Shown: positions 24,034 to 33,124 of the stretch, piece after piece
How positions within the stretch are numbered: the stretch's first letter is position 1
How the letters are laid out: each line of letters opens with the position of its first letter
DNA from: Candidatus Omnitrophota bacterium
GTDB lineage: Bacteria > Omnitrophota > Omnitrophia > Omnitrophales > Aquincolibacteriaceae
DNA: 35,311 nt
Direction of reading: 5' to 3'
Assembly: GCA_016196555.1 (NCBI GenBank)
Contig: JACPXL010000075.1
Coordinates: 1 to 35,311, forward strand
The notes under the pieces: model-generated
What the model was told of the DNA's origin: nothing
The model's input: only the letters and a program-made list of their open reading frames with translations
The model's database searches: none
Program-made: the position numbers and the translations under genes

Positions 24034-26330
24034 TTTTTTGATCCATGCCGGAATAATTTCTGCGGGCCAAAGGGTTTAATAATCAAAAGGCATACGGGAA
24101 GGACCACGACCGTACAGACCAAAGCAAAGAAAATCGTCAGACTGGTCAGCAGGCCAAAATGAATTGTCGGCCTGAAACTTGCAAAAACGCTTGAAGCAAA
24201 TCCGATCACCAAAATCAAAGTCGAAACAACCATGGAATGGCCGGTGCTTTGATAGGTGGTATGAAGCGCCCGCAAGTATTGGCCGTGCAATTTGAATTCG
24301 TAGCGGAAGCGGTAAAGGAATTGGATCGAGGCATCGACGACCAAACCCAGCACGATGCTTGAAATCATGGCCGTGGGCGTGGAAAGTTCAATGCCGCAAA
24401 ATCCCATCAGGCCGTAAATCGCAAGAATCGGAATTAAATTCGGAATAGCGGCAAGCAGGGCCAGCTTGAACGAGCGAAAAATCAAAATAATCAAAATAAG
24501 AATCGAAATAAACGCAAAGCCGAAACTTTCAAGCTGCTGCCGCAGCAAATCCTTGGCCATTTTCCCGAGCAAGACCACATTGCCGGTCAAATGATAATCG
24601 AAATAGCCTTTTGAATTTTCATCCAAGAACCTTTTAGCATCAATCTCAAGCTGGGCGCCTTCGGTTGTCCCCACGGCCCTCATCCGGGCTTCAAGGCGGA
24701 TTTCCTTCAAATCAGGGGAGAGTAATTTCACGGCTTCCGGGTCTCTGGATTTTACAATGCCGTTCAAATACCGCTTTATATCGGACTCACTTTTCGGAAT
24801 TTTATAAGCATCCCGGTCATTGGCGCGCGCCTCATTGATTTTTTTTACCACGGTCGTGATGCTGTTGACTTTGCTGATGGCTGGATTGGCCTCAAGAAAA
24901 TCTTTAAATTCTTCGACATGCCTGAGCGCTTCATAGTTTGCAAAACCGGACCCGTCTTTGGGGCGGAGCACAAAATTGAGGGAATAAACACCCGTCAGAT
25001 TTTGATCAATGAAGCGTGTAGAAACAGCGAGAGGAAGATCGGGCTTCATTTGTTTGACAATATTGGTATCGACTTCGATTTTCATGATGCCTTTCCAGGA
25101 AAATGCGATCACGAAAAAGGTTAAACCCAAAATCAGCCATTTCCATTTAAAATCCAAATTTTCAAGAAAGCTGACCAGCACACGATGGGCCAAATGCTCC
25201 TCGTCAATTTTTTTGCTGTTACGATAAGGAAGAATTGGCAGGAGAATCGGGGTCAAAAGCATTTCCACCACAAAGGAATAAAATGTTCCCAGCGCGGCAA
25301 AAATCCCAAAACTTTGAATGGCGGGCACCGGCGTGATCGCAAGCGAAAGAAAACCGAGCATAGCGGTCATATGCGTAAGAAAACAGGGCTCACCCAAACG
25401 GTCAATGGTCAGGACCACGGATTTTTTAAGGCTCGGCTGATGAACCCTGATTTCAAAAAAGGCATTCATCAGATAAATGGAATTAATGACGGCAACAATC
25501 ATAATGACGGGCGCAAGGAGCGAAGTCATTAAATTAAGCTGCTGCCCGAAAAGAGAAATGGTACCAATGGACCAAATTAAAGTGGTGAAGACAATGGCCA
25601 TGGCCAGTACCATGCAGTTGAAATTTCCGTAAATGATGACGGTGGTCAGAATAAGCAATACGGCAATCAGTGGCACGAAAACAAATTGATCGCTTCGAAT
25701 CAAACGGATGAAATCATATTGTTCCACAGGGGAGCCGGCCACATAAAATCGAATCCCAGGCGATTCTTCTTTGGCCAAATACTGGCGCAGATTTTTGATC
25801 ACCGAGCCGCTTAAATTCAGATTTTTTCCGGTGGGTTTGAGATGAATCAAAATCGTCGCCACTTTTCCGTCCGTGGAAACAAGATTTCTCACATAAAGTT
25901 CAGTTCCAAGCACCTCCTTTCTTAATTCTTCCACCGGCCGCTTTCCTTTGAGCACATCCTTAAAAAGCGGTTCGATCTTGATGCCGATCAATTTGGGGCG
26001 AATGCTCATTGAGTTAGAAAGTGAAAGGACACGCTCGACATGGTCAAAGCGCCCAATCGTTTCCGTAAGATTACGAAGCGTCCGGAGATTGGATAAAGTA
26101 AAAAGGTCCGGTGTGGCCATTGCCACCGCAATCATCTGATCGCTCCCGTATTTTTCGCTGTAAGCGCGGTAATAAAGGTATTCGGGCGAGCTTTTGACAA
26201 AGAGTGTTTCCATCGAAGGATCGATTTCGAGTTTGAAAATGGCCTGGCCCATGATGATAGTAATGAGAATGATGGCGCAAGCAATGGGCCATTTAAAAAG
26301 GTAGGTAATTTCTGCGAATTTTCGAAACAT
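24030..26330 (-). CDS. RND-superfamily (MMPL/HpnN-like) exporter
   Basis: A 766-aa membrane protein with the RND layout: one N-terminal segment, a periplasmic loop (about 35-210), five clustered segments (VFVPLIAVLLILTTVIIYG to FYSFVVEMLLTPILLPILPY), then a repeat of the same pattern with a second loop and cluster (FAFISILILIILIF to TVVVLPVCLLII). A conserved MTSLLAPVIMIVAVINSIYLMNAFFE and the matching TPTAMISSIVLGLVVDASIQFLYRFR are the fourth-segment signatures of SSD/MMPL type exporters, which move hydrophobic lipids or hopanoids between membranes. The cargo is not deducible. TAGAAT on the minus strand ends five bases before the ATG, with no Shine-Dalgarno. Its end overlaps the neighbouring stop by four bases. 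Confidence 0.88.
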   Translation of the reverse strand: MFRKFAEITYLFKWPIACAIILITIIMGQAIFKLEIDPSMETLFVKSSPEYLYYRAYSEKYGSDQMIAVAMATPDLFTLSNLRTLRNLTETIGRFDHVERVLSLSNSMSIRPKLIGIKIEPLFKDVLKGKRPVEELRKEVLGTELYVRNLVSTDGKVATILIHLKPTGKNLNLSGSVIKNLRQYLAKEESPGIRFYVAGSPVEQYDFIRLIRSDQFVFVPLIAVLLILTTVIIYGNFNCMVLAMAIVFTTLIWSIGTISLFGQQLNLMTSLLAPVIMIVAVINSIYLMNAFFEIRVHQPSLKKSVVLTIDRLGEPCFLTHMTAMLGFLSLAITPVPAIQSFGIFAALGTFYSFVVEMLLTPILLPILPYRNSKKIDEEHLAHRVLVSFLENLDFKWKWLILGLTFFVIAFSWKGIMKIEVDTNIVKQMKPDLPLAVSTRFIDQNLTGVYSLNFVLRPKDGSGFANYEALRHVEEFKDFLEANPAISKVNSITTVVKKINEARANDRDAYKIPKSESDIKRYLNGIVKSRDPEAVKLLSPDLKEIRLEARMRAVGTTEGAQLEIDAKRFLDENSKGYFDYHLTGNVVLLGKMAKDLLRQQLESFGFAFISILILIILIFRSFKLALLAAIPNLIPILAIYGLMGFCGIELSTPTAMISSIVLGLVVDASIQFLYRFRYEFKLHGQYLRALHTTYQSTGHSMVVSTLILVIGFASSVFASFRPTIHFGLLTSLTIFFALVCTVVVLPVCLLIIKPFGPQKLFRHGSKN

Positions 26331-26395
26331 AAGCTATTCTAAATTTTCGGCGGTTTGACGGCAAATCTTTCCTTTAGTTTTTCCAGGGCAGGTTT

Positions 26396-26401
26396 TATAA
26401 T
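26396..26401 (+). promoter_or_regulatory. -10 box of the VIT1 fusion gene, possible leaderless start
   Basis: A perfect TATAAT is seven bases before GTG 26409. The -35 region at 17-base spacing (TTTAGT, 26373-26378) is poor. If used, transcription would start at or next to the start codon. Confidence 0.4.
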
Positions 26402-26408
26402 CCTTCCC

Positions 26409-27530
26409 GTGAAAACCCCTTCGGACCTTAAACGGTATCAAAACAACTGGTTGGGAGAAGTCGAAAGCGCGTCCCTTTATCAGATTTTGGCGAAGTCCGA
26501 AAAAAACCAAAAACTTTCTCAGGTTTATGAAAATCTTGCCTCCGTTGAATTACGCCATGCCAAATTTTGGGAAAGTAAAATCTTGGAAGCCGGCGGGACC
26601 CTTCCTAGGCGGAAAATAAATTTCCGTACAGCGCTGCTAGGTTTTCTTGCCCGTAAATTCGGTCCCGGTCTTGTTCTTCCCATGATCAACGCTCTTGAAA
26701 CTTCCGACGTGAGCTCTTATGACCATCAAGAAGAAGCCAAAGGAACAACTTTGCCGCGCGATGAAAGGTCTCATGCCCGGATTATTCAGGCGCTTGCCCG
26801 CGAGCGCCACGGCATGAAAGGTGAAGCCGTTGCAAAATTGGAAGGCAGACATCGCGGAGTGGGAGGGAATGCGCTTCGCGCGGCAATTTTGGGAGCCAAT
26901 GACGGGCTTGTTTCGAATCTCAGCCTTATTACGGGAATTGCCGGCGCGAATTTTTCCAATATTCAGGTTTTGGTTTCAGGACTGGCCGGAATTCTTGCCG
27001 GGGCTTGTTCCATGGCCATGGGAGAATGGCTTTCGGTTCAAAGTTCACGCGAGCTTTATGAAAAACAAATTGCGGTTGAAGCCCAAGAATTAAACGAAGC
27101 GCCGGAAGAAGAAGCCAAGGAACTGGCTTTAATTTATGAAGCCAAAGGAATTTCCCGCGAGGAAGCCGAACGTCTTGCCAATCAAGTCATGAAAGATCGA
27201 GAAAAAGCGCTTGAAACTTTGGCGCGCGAAGAACTTGGCATCGATCCGGCCACTTTAGGAGGGTCAGCGTGGGAAGCTGCTGGGACTTCTTTTATGCTTT
27301 TTGCCCTGGGCGCAATGATTCCGGTCATTCCGCTGTTTTTCTTCGAGGGTTCCTCCGCCATTCCTTCCTGTCTTGTCGCTAGTGCTCTTGGGCTTTTTAT
27401 GATCGGAAGCCTTACCGCACTTTTTACCGGCCGCGGATTCTTTTTTTCCGGACTGCGTCAGCTTGGAATCGGACTTGCCGCTGCCGCCGTTACTTTTTTT
27501 GTTGGAAGATGGATAGGAATTTCGCTTTAA
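26409..27530 (+). CDS. Rubrerythrin-VIT1 fusion (MbfA-like) iron/manganese transporter
   Basis: GTG 26409 is chosen as the start: it immediately begins the rubrerythrin-like domain and there is a -10 box seven bases upstream; a TTG at 26355 has no support. The 373-aa product has an N-terminal di-iron four-helix domain with ligands in LGEVESASLY, SVELRHAKFW and DERSHARII (two ExxH motifs), then a VIT1/CCC1 membrane domain with AAILGANDGLVSNLSLITG, GACSMAMGEWLSVQSSRELYEKQI and three C-terminal segments. Fusions of this kind (membrane-bound ferritin) export iron or manganese from the cytoplasm under stress, by analogy with characterised MbfA proteins. The 3' end overlaps the opposing glycosyltransferase gene by 41 bases. 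Confidence 0.9.
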   Translation: MKTPSDLKRYQNNWLGEVESASLYQILAKSEKNQKLSQVYENLASVELRHAKFWESKILEAGGTLPRRKINFRTALLGFLARKFGPGLVLPMINALETSDVSSYDHQEEAKGTTLPRDERSHARIIQALARERHGMKGEAVAKLEGRHRGVGGNALRAAILGANDGLVSNLSLITGIAGANFSNIQVLVSGLAGILAGACSMAMGEWLSVQSSRELYEKQIAVEAQELNEAPEEEAKELALIYEAKGISREEAERLANQVMKDREKALETLAREELGIDPATLGGSAWEAAGTSFMLFALGAMIPVIPLFFFEGSSAIPSCLVASALGLFMIGSLTALFTGRGFFFSGLRQLGIGLAAAAVTFFVGRWIGISL

Positions 27531-29202
27531 CCAAGGGCGCCAAATCCTGCCGCGCATAAAGATGAATAGAAGAAGATTCCCACGGGATTTCCATATAGCA
27601 GGGGGCCATTTTGCAAAGTCCGTCGGGGCCCACATGCTGATCGAATGTTTGAAGTGCAAGGGGATATTCCTGATTTTCCACGCTGGTGGGAGACGGAGGA
27701 GCTCCTTGCGGCGTGAGTTGATGGGATAAAATCACAAAGTCCCATCCCGAAAACCAGTAAAGAAAATATCCGGGAAAATTTTGAATTTTATATTTTGCAT
27801 TAGAATCCGGCACATAAATTTTAGGGTCATAAAAAACCGAAAAGGGCCGGCCCAGCGAGTTTGAAATAGTGTCCAAGGCTTTGACTACGAATTGGTATTC
27901 TTGATACTTTGTTTTGAACGTGTCTGTCTGTGAGCGGCGCCCCAAAAGAATTAATCTCGCTATATTTTGAGCTGAGCCAAAGACGGAACTAAAAATAATT
28001 CCCACCGTTAAAAAAATTGCAATCCAGAAAGTCAATCTAGTTCGGCGGTTCTCTCGGCCATTTGGCAGAAGCTGGACTTCCGCCAGGGAAATAAATCCTA
28101 CGATTAAAAAGACCATGGCCGGATGAAGATAAAAGTCCCAAAGACGTTTGACGACGAAAATAATTAATACCAGATGAACACAGCCTAAAAGTATCGGAAC
28201 CAGCCCTTTGGATGGTCCGACATGCCATTCGGACAGTTCTTTCTTGGAAAAATTCCACAACACCATGAAAATCAATAATCCTGCCAAAAGACCGATTGCC
28301 AGCATCAGGGGCGCAGGAAGGCCGGTCCAGTGATGCAGCATATGATTGATCCAGGATTTCCAAGTAGTGGTGATATCGTCGGAATCATGTGTTGCGTTGA
28401 GCATGGCCCAATGAAACCAAACAGGAAATCCCTTGAGGCCATGGGCAAGAGTCCAAGGTTCAGAAATGAAAAATCCCGTTAAAAATGCTCCGGCCGCTTT
28501 AAGAAGAGAAGAGATGTTTGCTCGGGACAAACTCACAAGCCCAAGAACGGCAATCCAGGGAAGAGCGGAAATCTTGGTCCCTACAGCAAAACCAAGAAAA
28601 ATCCAATGCCAGCTGAAGGCGTAATTTTTTTTAACCGCCCAATAAAAAAAGCAGGCCATCCAAAAAAGTTGTAAAGGTTCTGGTTTGGGCAGAGTTGCGT
28701 AATAGGGAGTGGAGGGAATGGCAAACAAGGCCAAAAGGGCAATGGCGCGCAAAACAGGAGAACGGATAAAGGTAAAAATCAAAATCCAATACGATGCGAG
28801 CAGAAACAGGGCATGAAGCGATCGTGTGGCGATAAGCTGGCCTTGAAGCCCCCCAATTTTTTCCGGAATAAAGGAAAAAATAGCAGAAATATTCCAAAGT
28901 ATTCGCCCGTAGCAATGAGTGTTACCTTCCGTGACCGCGTTAAGAAATGCTTTTTTGTTGGGAGCATGCAGTATGTCTTTGACGCCATCCAAGGTGAGAA
29001 GTTCATCCATATGAATGCAGAACCTTCCCTGAGTAAAATCCCTATTGGCGAAGACAGTGAGACCCAGATAAATGGCAGAAAAAGCGAAGAAAAGCACCCA
29101 CCCGATAGTCCCGTGAGAAAGCGGGCGCAAAGCCTGCGGACGGGAGGTGTTTTGAGAGGTCATATAGGGGGCTATTATGCGAGAAAACCGCTTAATTTGC
29201 AT
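27490..29202 (-). CDS. GT39-like membrane glycosyltransferase, second copy
   Basis: A 570-aa protein with about ten hydrophobic segments, an early loop motif HMDELLTLDGV whose DE is placed like the catalytic pair of GT39/ArnT enzymes, and YATLPKPEPLQLFWMA later. It likely transfers sugars from a polyprenyl carrier at the periplasmic side; acceptor unknown. It is not closely similar to the copy at 14744-16432. An ATG at 29163 (MTSQNTSRP) is an alternative start; neither has a good ribosome binding site. The end runs 41 bases into the convergent VIT1 fusion gene. Upstream it is divergent from the histidine kinase gene. Confidence 0.72.
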   Translation of the reverse strand: MQIKRFSRIIAPYMTSQNTSRPQALRPLSHGTIGWVLFFAFSAIYLGLTVFANRDFTQGRFCIHMDELLTLDGVKDILHAPNKKAFLNAVTEGNTHCYGRILWNISAIFSFIPEKIGGLQGQLIATRSLHALFLLASYWILIFTFIRSPVLRAIALLALFAIPSTPYYATLPKPEPLQLFWMACFFYWAVKKNYAFSWHWIFLGFAVGTKISALPWIAVLGLVSLSRANISSLLKAAGAFLTGFFISEPWTLAHGLKGFPVWFHWAMLNATHDSDDITTTWKSWINHMLHHWTGLPAPLMLAIGLLAGLLIFMVLWNFSKKELSEWHVGPSKGLVPILLGCVHLVLIIFVVKRLWDFYLHPAMVFLIVGFISLAEVQLLPNGRENRRTRLTFWIAIFLTVGIIFSSVFGSAQNIARLILLGRRSQTDTFKTKYQEYQFVVKALDTISNSLGRPFSVFYDPKIYVPDSNAKYKIQNFPGYFLYWFSGWDFVILSHQLTPQGAPPSPTSVENQEYPLALQTFDQHVGPDGLCKMAPCYMEIPWESSSIHLYARQDLAPLVKAKFLSIFQQKK

Positions 29203-29279
29203 CCTGGTTTTTTATCGTGTACCTTTCCTAGTGCGTGATCACTATTTAAGTTAACACTTTTTAACCCATGTAAAGAAAC

Positions 29280-32162
29280 GTGAAACACAGAAAAAAACGT
29301 CCTCAGGATTCTGCCGAATCAAAGCAAAAGGTCTTTTCCTCTTTCTTTACCCAAGATCGCCCCGAAGAACTGGCCCGGGTCATCAAAATTCTCAAACAAA
29401 ATGTTATGGACCTCGAACAAATGGAAGCCCGTCACCGGCAGACCGTCGAAGCCCTTAAGCAATCCGAAGAAAAATTCCGTCTTGTTTTTGAAAATTCCGC
29501 GGTCGCCATTACGGTGGCCAATGAAAAGGAACAAATCATTTCCTGGAACCCTCTTACGGAAAAATTATTCGGTATGACAAAACAGGACCTGCATCTCAAA
29601 CCTTTGCAATCTTTTTACCCTCCGGAAGAATGGCAGCGTATCCGTTCCATGAAAATACGGGAAAAAGGTCTGCAGTCCCATCTTGAAACCCGCATGGTCA
29701 AAAAGGACGGCGAATTTATCGATGTTGATGTTTCCATCAGTGTTCTAAAAGATTCCGGAGGGAATGTCACGGGGTCTATTGGAATTATTCGCAATGTCAC
29801 AGAACGTAAAAAAGCCGAGAAGGCGCTTAGGGATTCTGAAGAAAAATTCCGGACCGTTTTCGAAAACTCTGCGGTGGCCATTACAGTGGCCGATGCCGAG
29901 GAGAAAATCGTTTCCTGGAACCCTTTTACGGAAGTCTTGTTGGGGATGAAACGCGAAGATCTTCAGTACAAACTCATACGGTCATTTTATCCTCCCGAAG
30001 AATGGCATAAAATGCGTTCGATGAAATTGCGGGAAACGGGGAAAATCGCGCATTTGGACACCAAAGTCATTAAGAAAAATGGCGATTTGCTGGATGTCAA
30101 AGTTTCCATCACCGTGCTTAAGGACGAAAAAGGAAATGTTACCGGTTCAATCGGTATTTTGCGCGATATCACGCAGCGTAAAAAATCGGAAAAAGCCCTG
30201 CAGGAAGCCAAAGAAGCCGCGTTAAAACTGGCAAAGGTCAAAAGCCAATTTTTGGCCAATATGAGCCATGAAATCCGCACGCCGATGAACGGGGTCATCG
30301 GGATGGTGGAACTCTTGGAAGACACAGATATGAACTCCGAACAGCGGGATTATTTGCACACTTTGAAAACCTCGGCCGAATCCCTGCTTCTTTTGATTAA
30401 CGATATTCTCGATTCTTCCAAAATCGAAGCCGGCATGTTGTGCCTGGAAAAAATTCCTTTTGATCTTCGGGAAAATTTGATGGACACAATCGGAACATTG
30501 GTGCTTCGTGCCCATACCAAAGGTTTAGAACTGACCTGTCAAATTATGCCGAATGTTCCAGAGCGCGTGCTGGGTGATCCGGGCCGGCTGCGTCAAATCG
30601 TGGTCAATTTGGTCGGTAACGCGATCAAATTCACAGAATACGGTGAAGTGGTGGTGCGTGTGGAAGGCCAATTCGAACCGGACGAAAAAGAAACTGCTCT
30701 TCATTTTTCCGTGACAGATACCGGCATTGGAATCGCAAAAGAAAAACTCAAATCGATTTTTACTCCCTTTACTCAGGCGGATAATTCGACCACTCGTAAA
30801 TATGGCGGAACGGGCCTTGGCCTTTCCATCTCTCATCAATTAGTCAAGCTGATGGGCGGCAATCTGTGGGTGGAAAGTCCCGCCACACTCCCGCATATTC
30901 ATGGCGGCGGAATGGGAAGCACTTTTCATTTTGACATTCGGTTGGGAGTGATCGAAACTGAAGAAGCGGAGGTCAATCCGAGATTTGTCAGTCTGAGCGG
31001 TCTTGAAGTTTTGATTATTGATGACAATGTGACCAATGCGCGTGTTCTTAAGGAAATGATTGCTGGATGGAAGATGAAACCCACCGTGGCCCATAATGCG
31101 AGCGAAGCGATGTCGCTTCTTAATCAGGGCAAGAGTTCCGGAATCCCATTTGATTTCGCCATTATCGATTCTTATATGCCGGAAACGGATGGTTTTGAAC
31201 TTGTCCGCCAGATCATGGCACAGCCGGAATTTAATAAACTCAAAATCATTATGATGACTTATATCGGTTCACGCGGGGATGCGGAAAAATGCCGCAAGTT
31301 CGGAATACCGGCTTATCTGACCAAGCCCGTTCATCAATCCCAGCTTCTCGATACTTTGATGACTCTTTTGACGCCAAATGCAGCCATCGATTCTGTGGCT
31401 TTAATTACAAAACATTCAATTAAGGAAAGTAAAAAACACCTTCGTATTCTTTTGGCTGAAGATAATCTAGTCAATCAGCAAGTGGCGCTGCGCATTCTGG
31501 AAAAACGCGGACATAATGTGTTCGTGGCGGATACGGGCCGTAAAGTGGTCGAAGCGGTCAAAAAAGAGACCTTTGATATGGTCCTGATGGACATTCAAAT
31601 GCCGGAAATGGACGGTTTTGAAGCGACTGAACTGATCCGGCGCCGTGAAAGGGAATCAGGCTCCCATCTTACCATTATTGCCATGACTGCCAATGCGATG
31701 GAGGGAGCCCGCGAAAAATGCCTTCAGGCCGGTATGGACGGCTATCTTGCAAAGCCTATTCGCTCTCAGGAGCTTTTTGAGCTGATTGATAAATTCACTC
31801 CGAATGCCGAAAAAAAGGATGTCATGATCTTTGATGTGGAAGCGGGGCTTGAGCATGTGGGCGGAGACCGGGATTTGCTGCGCCAGATTGTCGGGATATT
31901 CCTGGAAGATACGCCTGGGCAGCTTTTAAAAATTAAACAAATGCTCGAGACTTCGGACCAAAAAATGCTGGAATGTTATTGCCATGGCGTGAAAGGCGCG
32001 GCATCTAATGTCGGTGCAGAGGCAGTACGCCAAATCGCCTGGGACATGGAAAAAATGGCGAAGCAAGGAGATTTCGAAAAAGTCCGTTTGCTTTATCCAA
32101 AACTCGAAGAGGAATTTGAAAAAACAAAACAATATTTTTCAAAATTAACCAAGGAGGGCTGA
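29280..32162 (+). CDS. Hybrid sensor histidine kinase (PAS-PAS-HisKA-HATPase-REC-REC-HPt)
   Basis: A 960-aa cytoplasmic-looking phosphorelay kinase without membrane segments. Domains in order: short coiled coil (about 30-65), two tandem PAS domains (66-180 and 190-305), HisKA with phosphorylatable His330 in FLANMSHEIRTPMNG, HATPase with N box LVGNAIKF (444-451), G boxes TDTGIGIA and GGTGLGLSIS, a first receiver with Asp630, a second receiver with Asp771 in LLAEDN...LMDIQMPEMDG, and a C-terminal HPt with His902 in CHGVKGAASNVGA. This is a full His-Asp-His relay in one chain. The start is GTG 29280 without a ribosome binding site. It ends one base before the response regulator gene, whose AAGGAGGG binding site lies in its last codons, so the two are partners. 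Confidence 0.96.
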   Translation: MKHRKKRPQDSAESKQKVFSSFFTQDRPEELARVIKILKQNVMDLEQMEARHRQTVEALKQSEEKFRLVFENSAVAITVANEKEQIISWNPLTEKLFGMTKQDLHLKPLQSFYPPEEWQRIRSMKIREKGLQSHLETRMVKKDGEFIDVDVSISVLKDSGGNVTGSIGIIRNVTERKKAEKALRDSEEKFRTVFENSAVAITVADAEEKIVSWNPFTEVLLGMKREDLQYKLIRSFYPPEEWHKMRSMKLRETGKIAHLDTKVIKKNGDLLDVKVSITVLKDEKGNVTGSIGILRDITQRKKSEKALQEAKEAALKLAKVKSQFLANMSHEIRTPMNGVIGMVELLEDTDMNSEQRDYLHTLKTSAESLLLLINDILDSSKIEAGMLCLEKIPFDLRENLMDTIGTLVLRAHTKGLELTCQIMPNVPERVLGDPGRLRQIVVNLVGNAIKFTEYGEVVVRVEGQFEPDEKETALHFSVTDTGIGIAKEKLKSIFTPFTQADNSTTRKYGGTGLGLSISHQLVKLMGGNLWVESPATLPHIHGGGMGSTFHFDIRLGVIETEEAEVNPRFVSLSGLEVLIIDDNVTNARVLKEMIAGWKMKPTVAHNASEAMSLLNQGKSSGIPFDFAIIDSYMPETDGFELVRQIMAQPEFNKLKIIMMTYIGSRGDAEKCRKFGIPAYLTKPVHQSQLLDTLMTLLTPNAAIDSVALITKHSIKESKKHLRILLAEDNLVNQQVALRILEKRGHNVFVADTGRKVVEAVKKETFDMVLMDIQMPEMDGFEATELIRRRERESGSHLTIIAMTANAMEGAREKCLQAGMDGYLAKPIRSQELFELIDKFTPNAEKKDVMIFDVEAGLEHVGGDRDLLRQIVGIFLEDTPGQLLKIKQMLETSDQKMLECYCHGVKGAASNVGAEAVRQIAWDMEKMAKQGDFEKVRLLYPKLEEEFEKTKQYFSKLTKEG

Positions 32163-32163
32163 C

Positions 32164-33102
32164 ATGGCTCCAAAAACAATTCTTTTGGTGGATGATGACC
32201 GTACTTTTACGACCTTGATTGAAACGAAATTGAAAGGAGAGAACTATAATGTTGTCGTGGCACGTGACGGCAACGAAGGTCTAACAGCCGCTAAAGAGCA
32301 AAAGCCGAGTCTGATTATTCTGGATGTGCTGATGCCCGGGCTGACAGGTTATGAATTCTGTAAAAAAATATCGGATGAAGAAGAGCTGAAAAAAATTCCT
32401 ATGCTTGTCATTTCTTCAAAAAAGAGCATGCAGGATTTTTTTCCGGACTGGGCCATTCAGGGGTTTATTCATAAACCCTTCAAGCCGGAGGAACTTTTAG
32501 AAAAAGTTCAGGAGGCTTTAAAGAATGTTCCTGACACAGCAGAACCGGAAGCTGTAGAGAAACCGGCTGAAGCGGCGAAAAAAGAAGAAAAGAAAGAAGA
32601 GAAAAAGGAAGCGCCTGCAGCTCAAGCGCCTAAAGAAGCTGCGCCAGCGCCAGCAGCTCCCGCTCCGGCGGCGGCCGCACCCGCGCCTCCAGCGCCGGCT
32701 GAAACAAAAGGCGGCCCAATAAGAGTCATGTTTATCGGCAATGAAGATTTCGTCAATAAAAAGATCAAGACCGCGCTTGATGCCGCCGGATATGCTTCTG
32801 TACCTTCCTTAGGGTTGGACGATGCTGTAGAGGATGCGGATAAAGTTAAACCGCATTTTATTTTGTGTAAATTTCACGAGAACCCCGAAGTCATCGATGC
32901 CAATGCGGCATTTAAAAAGTTTCAGGAACTTCCGGCAACAAAAAAGGCATTATTTGCCGTGTTTTGTCCTAAAACTTTAAGCGGGGAAGTGGCCAAGTCT
33001 TTCAAGCCCGCCCAAATTGTGACTTATGTAAAAACCGAAGATTTAATTCAAAATCTCATCACCTTCCTGAAAAGTCAGAAGGTCGGTGCCAAAGCCGCAT
33101 AA
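32164..33102 (+). CDS. Response regulator with Ala/Pro linker and second receiver-like domain
   Basis: The 312-aa protein has a normal N-terminal receiver: acidic pocket Asp10-12, phosphoacceptor Asp54 in LIILDVLMPG, and the conserved KPF Lys. Then come a Glu/Lys/Ala/Pro-rich flexible linker (about 125-180) and a second alpha/beta domain beginning PIRVMFIGNEDFVNKKIKTALDAAGY that resembles a receiver but lacks the Asp at the expected place (PHFILCKFH). There is no DNA-binding or enzyme domain, so it likely acts by protein contact or as a phosphate sink. It is co-transcribed with the hybrid kinase, which is its probable donor via the HPt domain. Confidence 0.88.
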   Translation: MAPKTILLVDDDRTFTTLIETKLKGENYNVVVARDGNEGLTAAKEQKPSLIILDVLMPGLTGYEFCKKISDEEELKKIPMLVISSKKSMQDFFPDWAIQGFIHKPFKPEELLEKVQEALKNVPDTAEPEAVEKPAEAAKKEEKKEEKKEAPAAQAPKEAAPAPAAPAPAAAAPAPPAPAETKGGPIRVMFIGNEDFVNKKIKTALDAAGYASVPSLGLDDAVEDADKVKPHFILCKFHENPEVIDANAAFKKFQELPATKKALFAVFCPKTLSGEVAKSFKPAQIVTYVKTEDLIQNLITFLKSQKVGAKAA

Positions 33103-33109
33103 GGTGTGA

Positions 33110-33115
33110 TAAGAT
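33110..33115 (+). promoter_or_regulatory. Extended -10 box before the nucleotidase gene
   Basis: TGA-TAAGAT forms an extended -10 box (TAAGAT 33110-33115) nine bases before ATG 33125. No -35 is evident. If active, the leader would be about two to four bases. Confidence 0.3.
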
Positions 33116-33124
33116 GTCCGGCCT

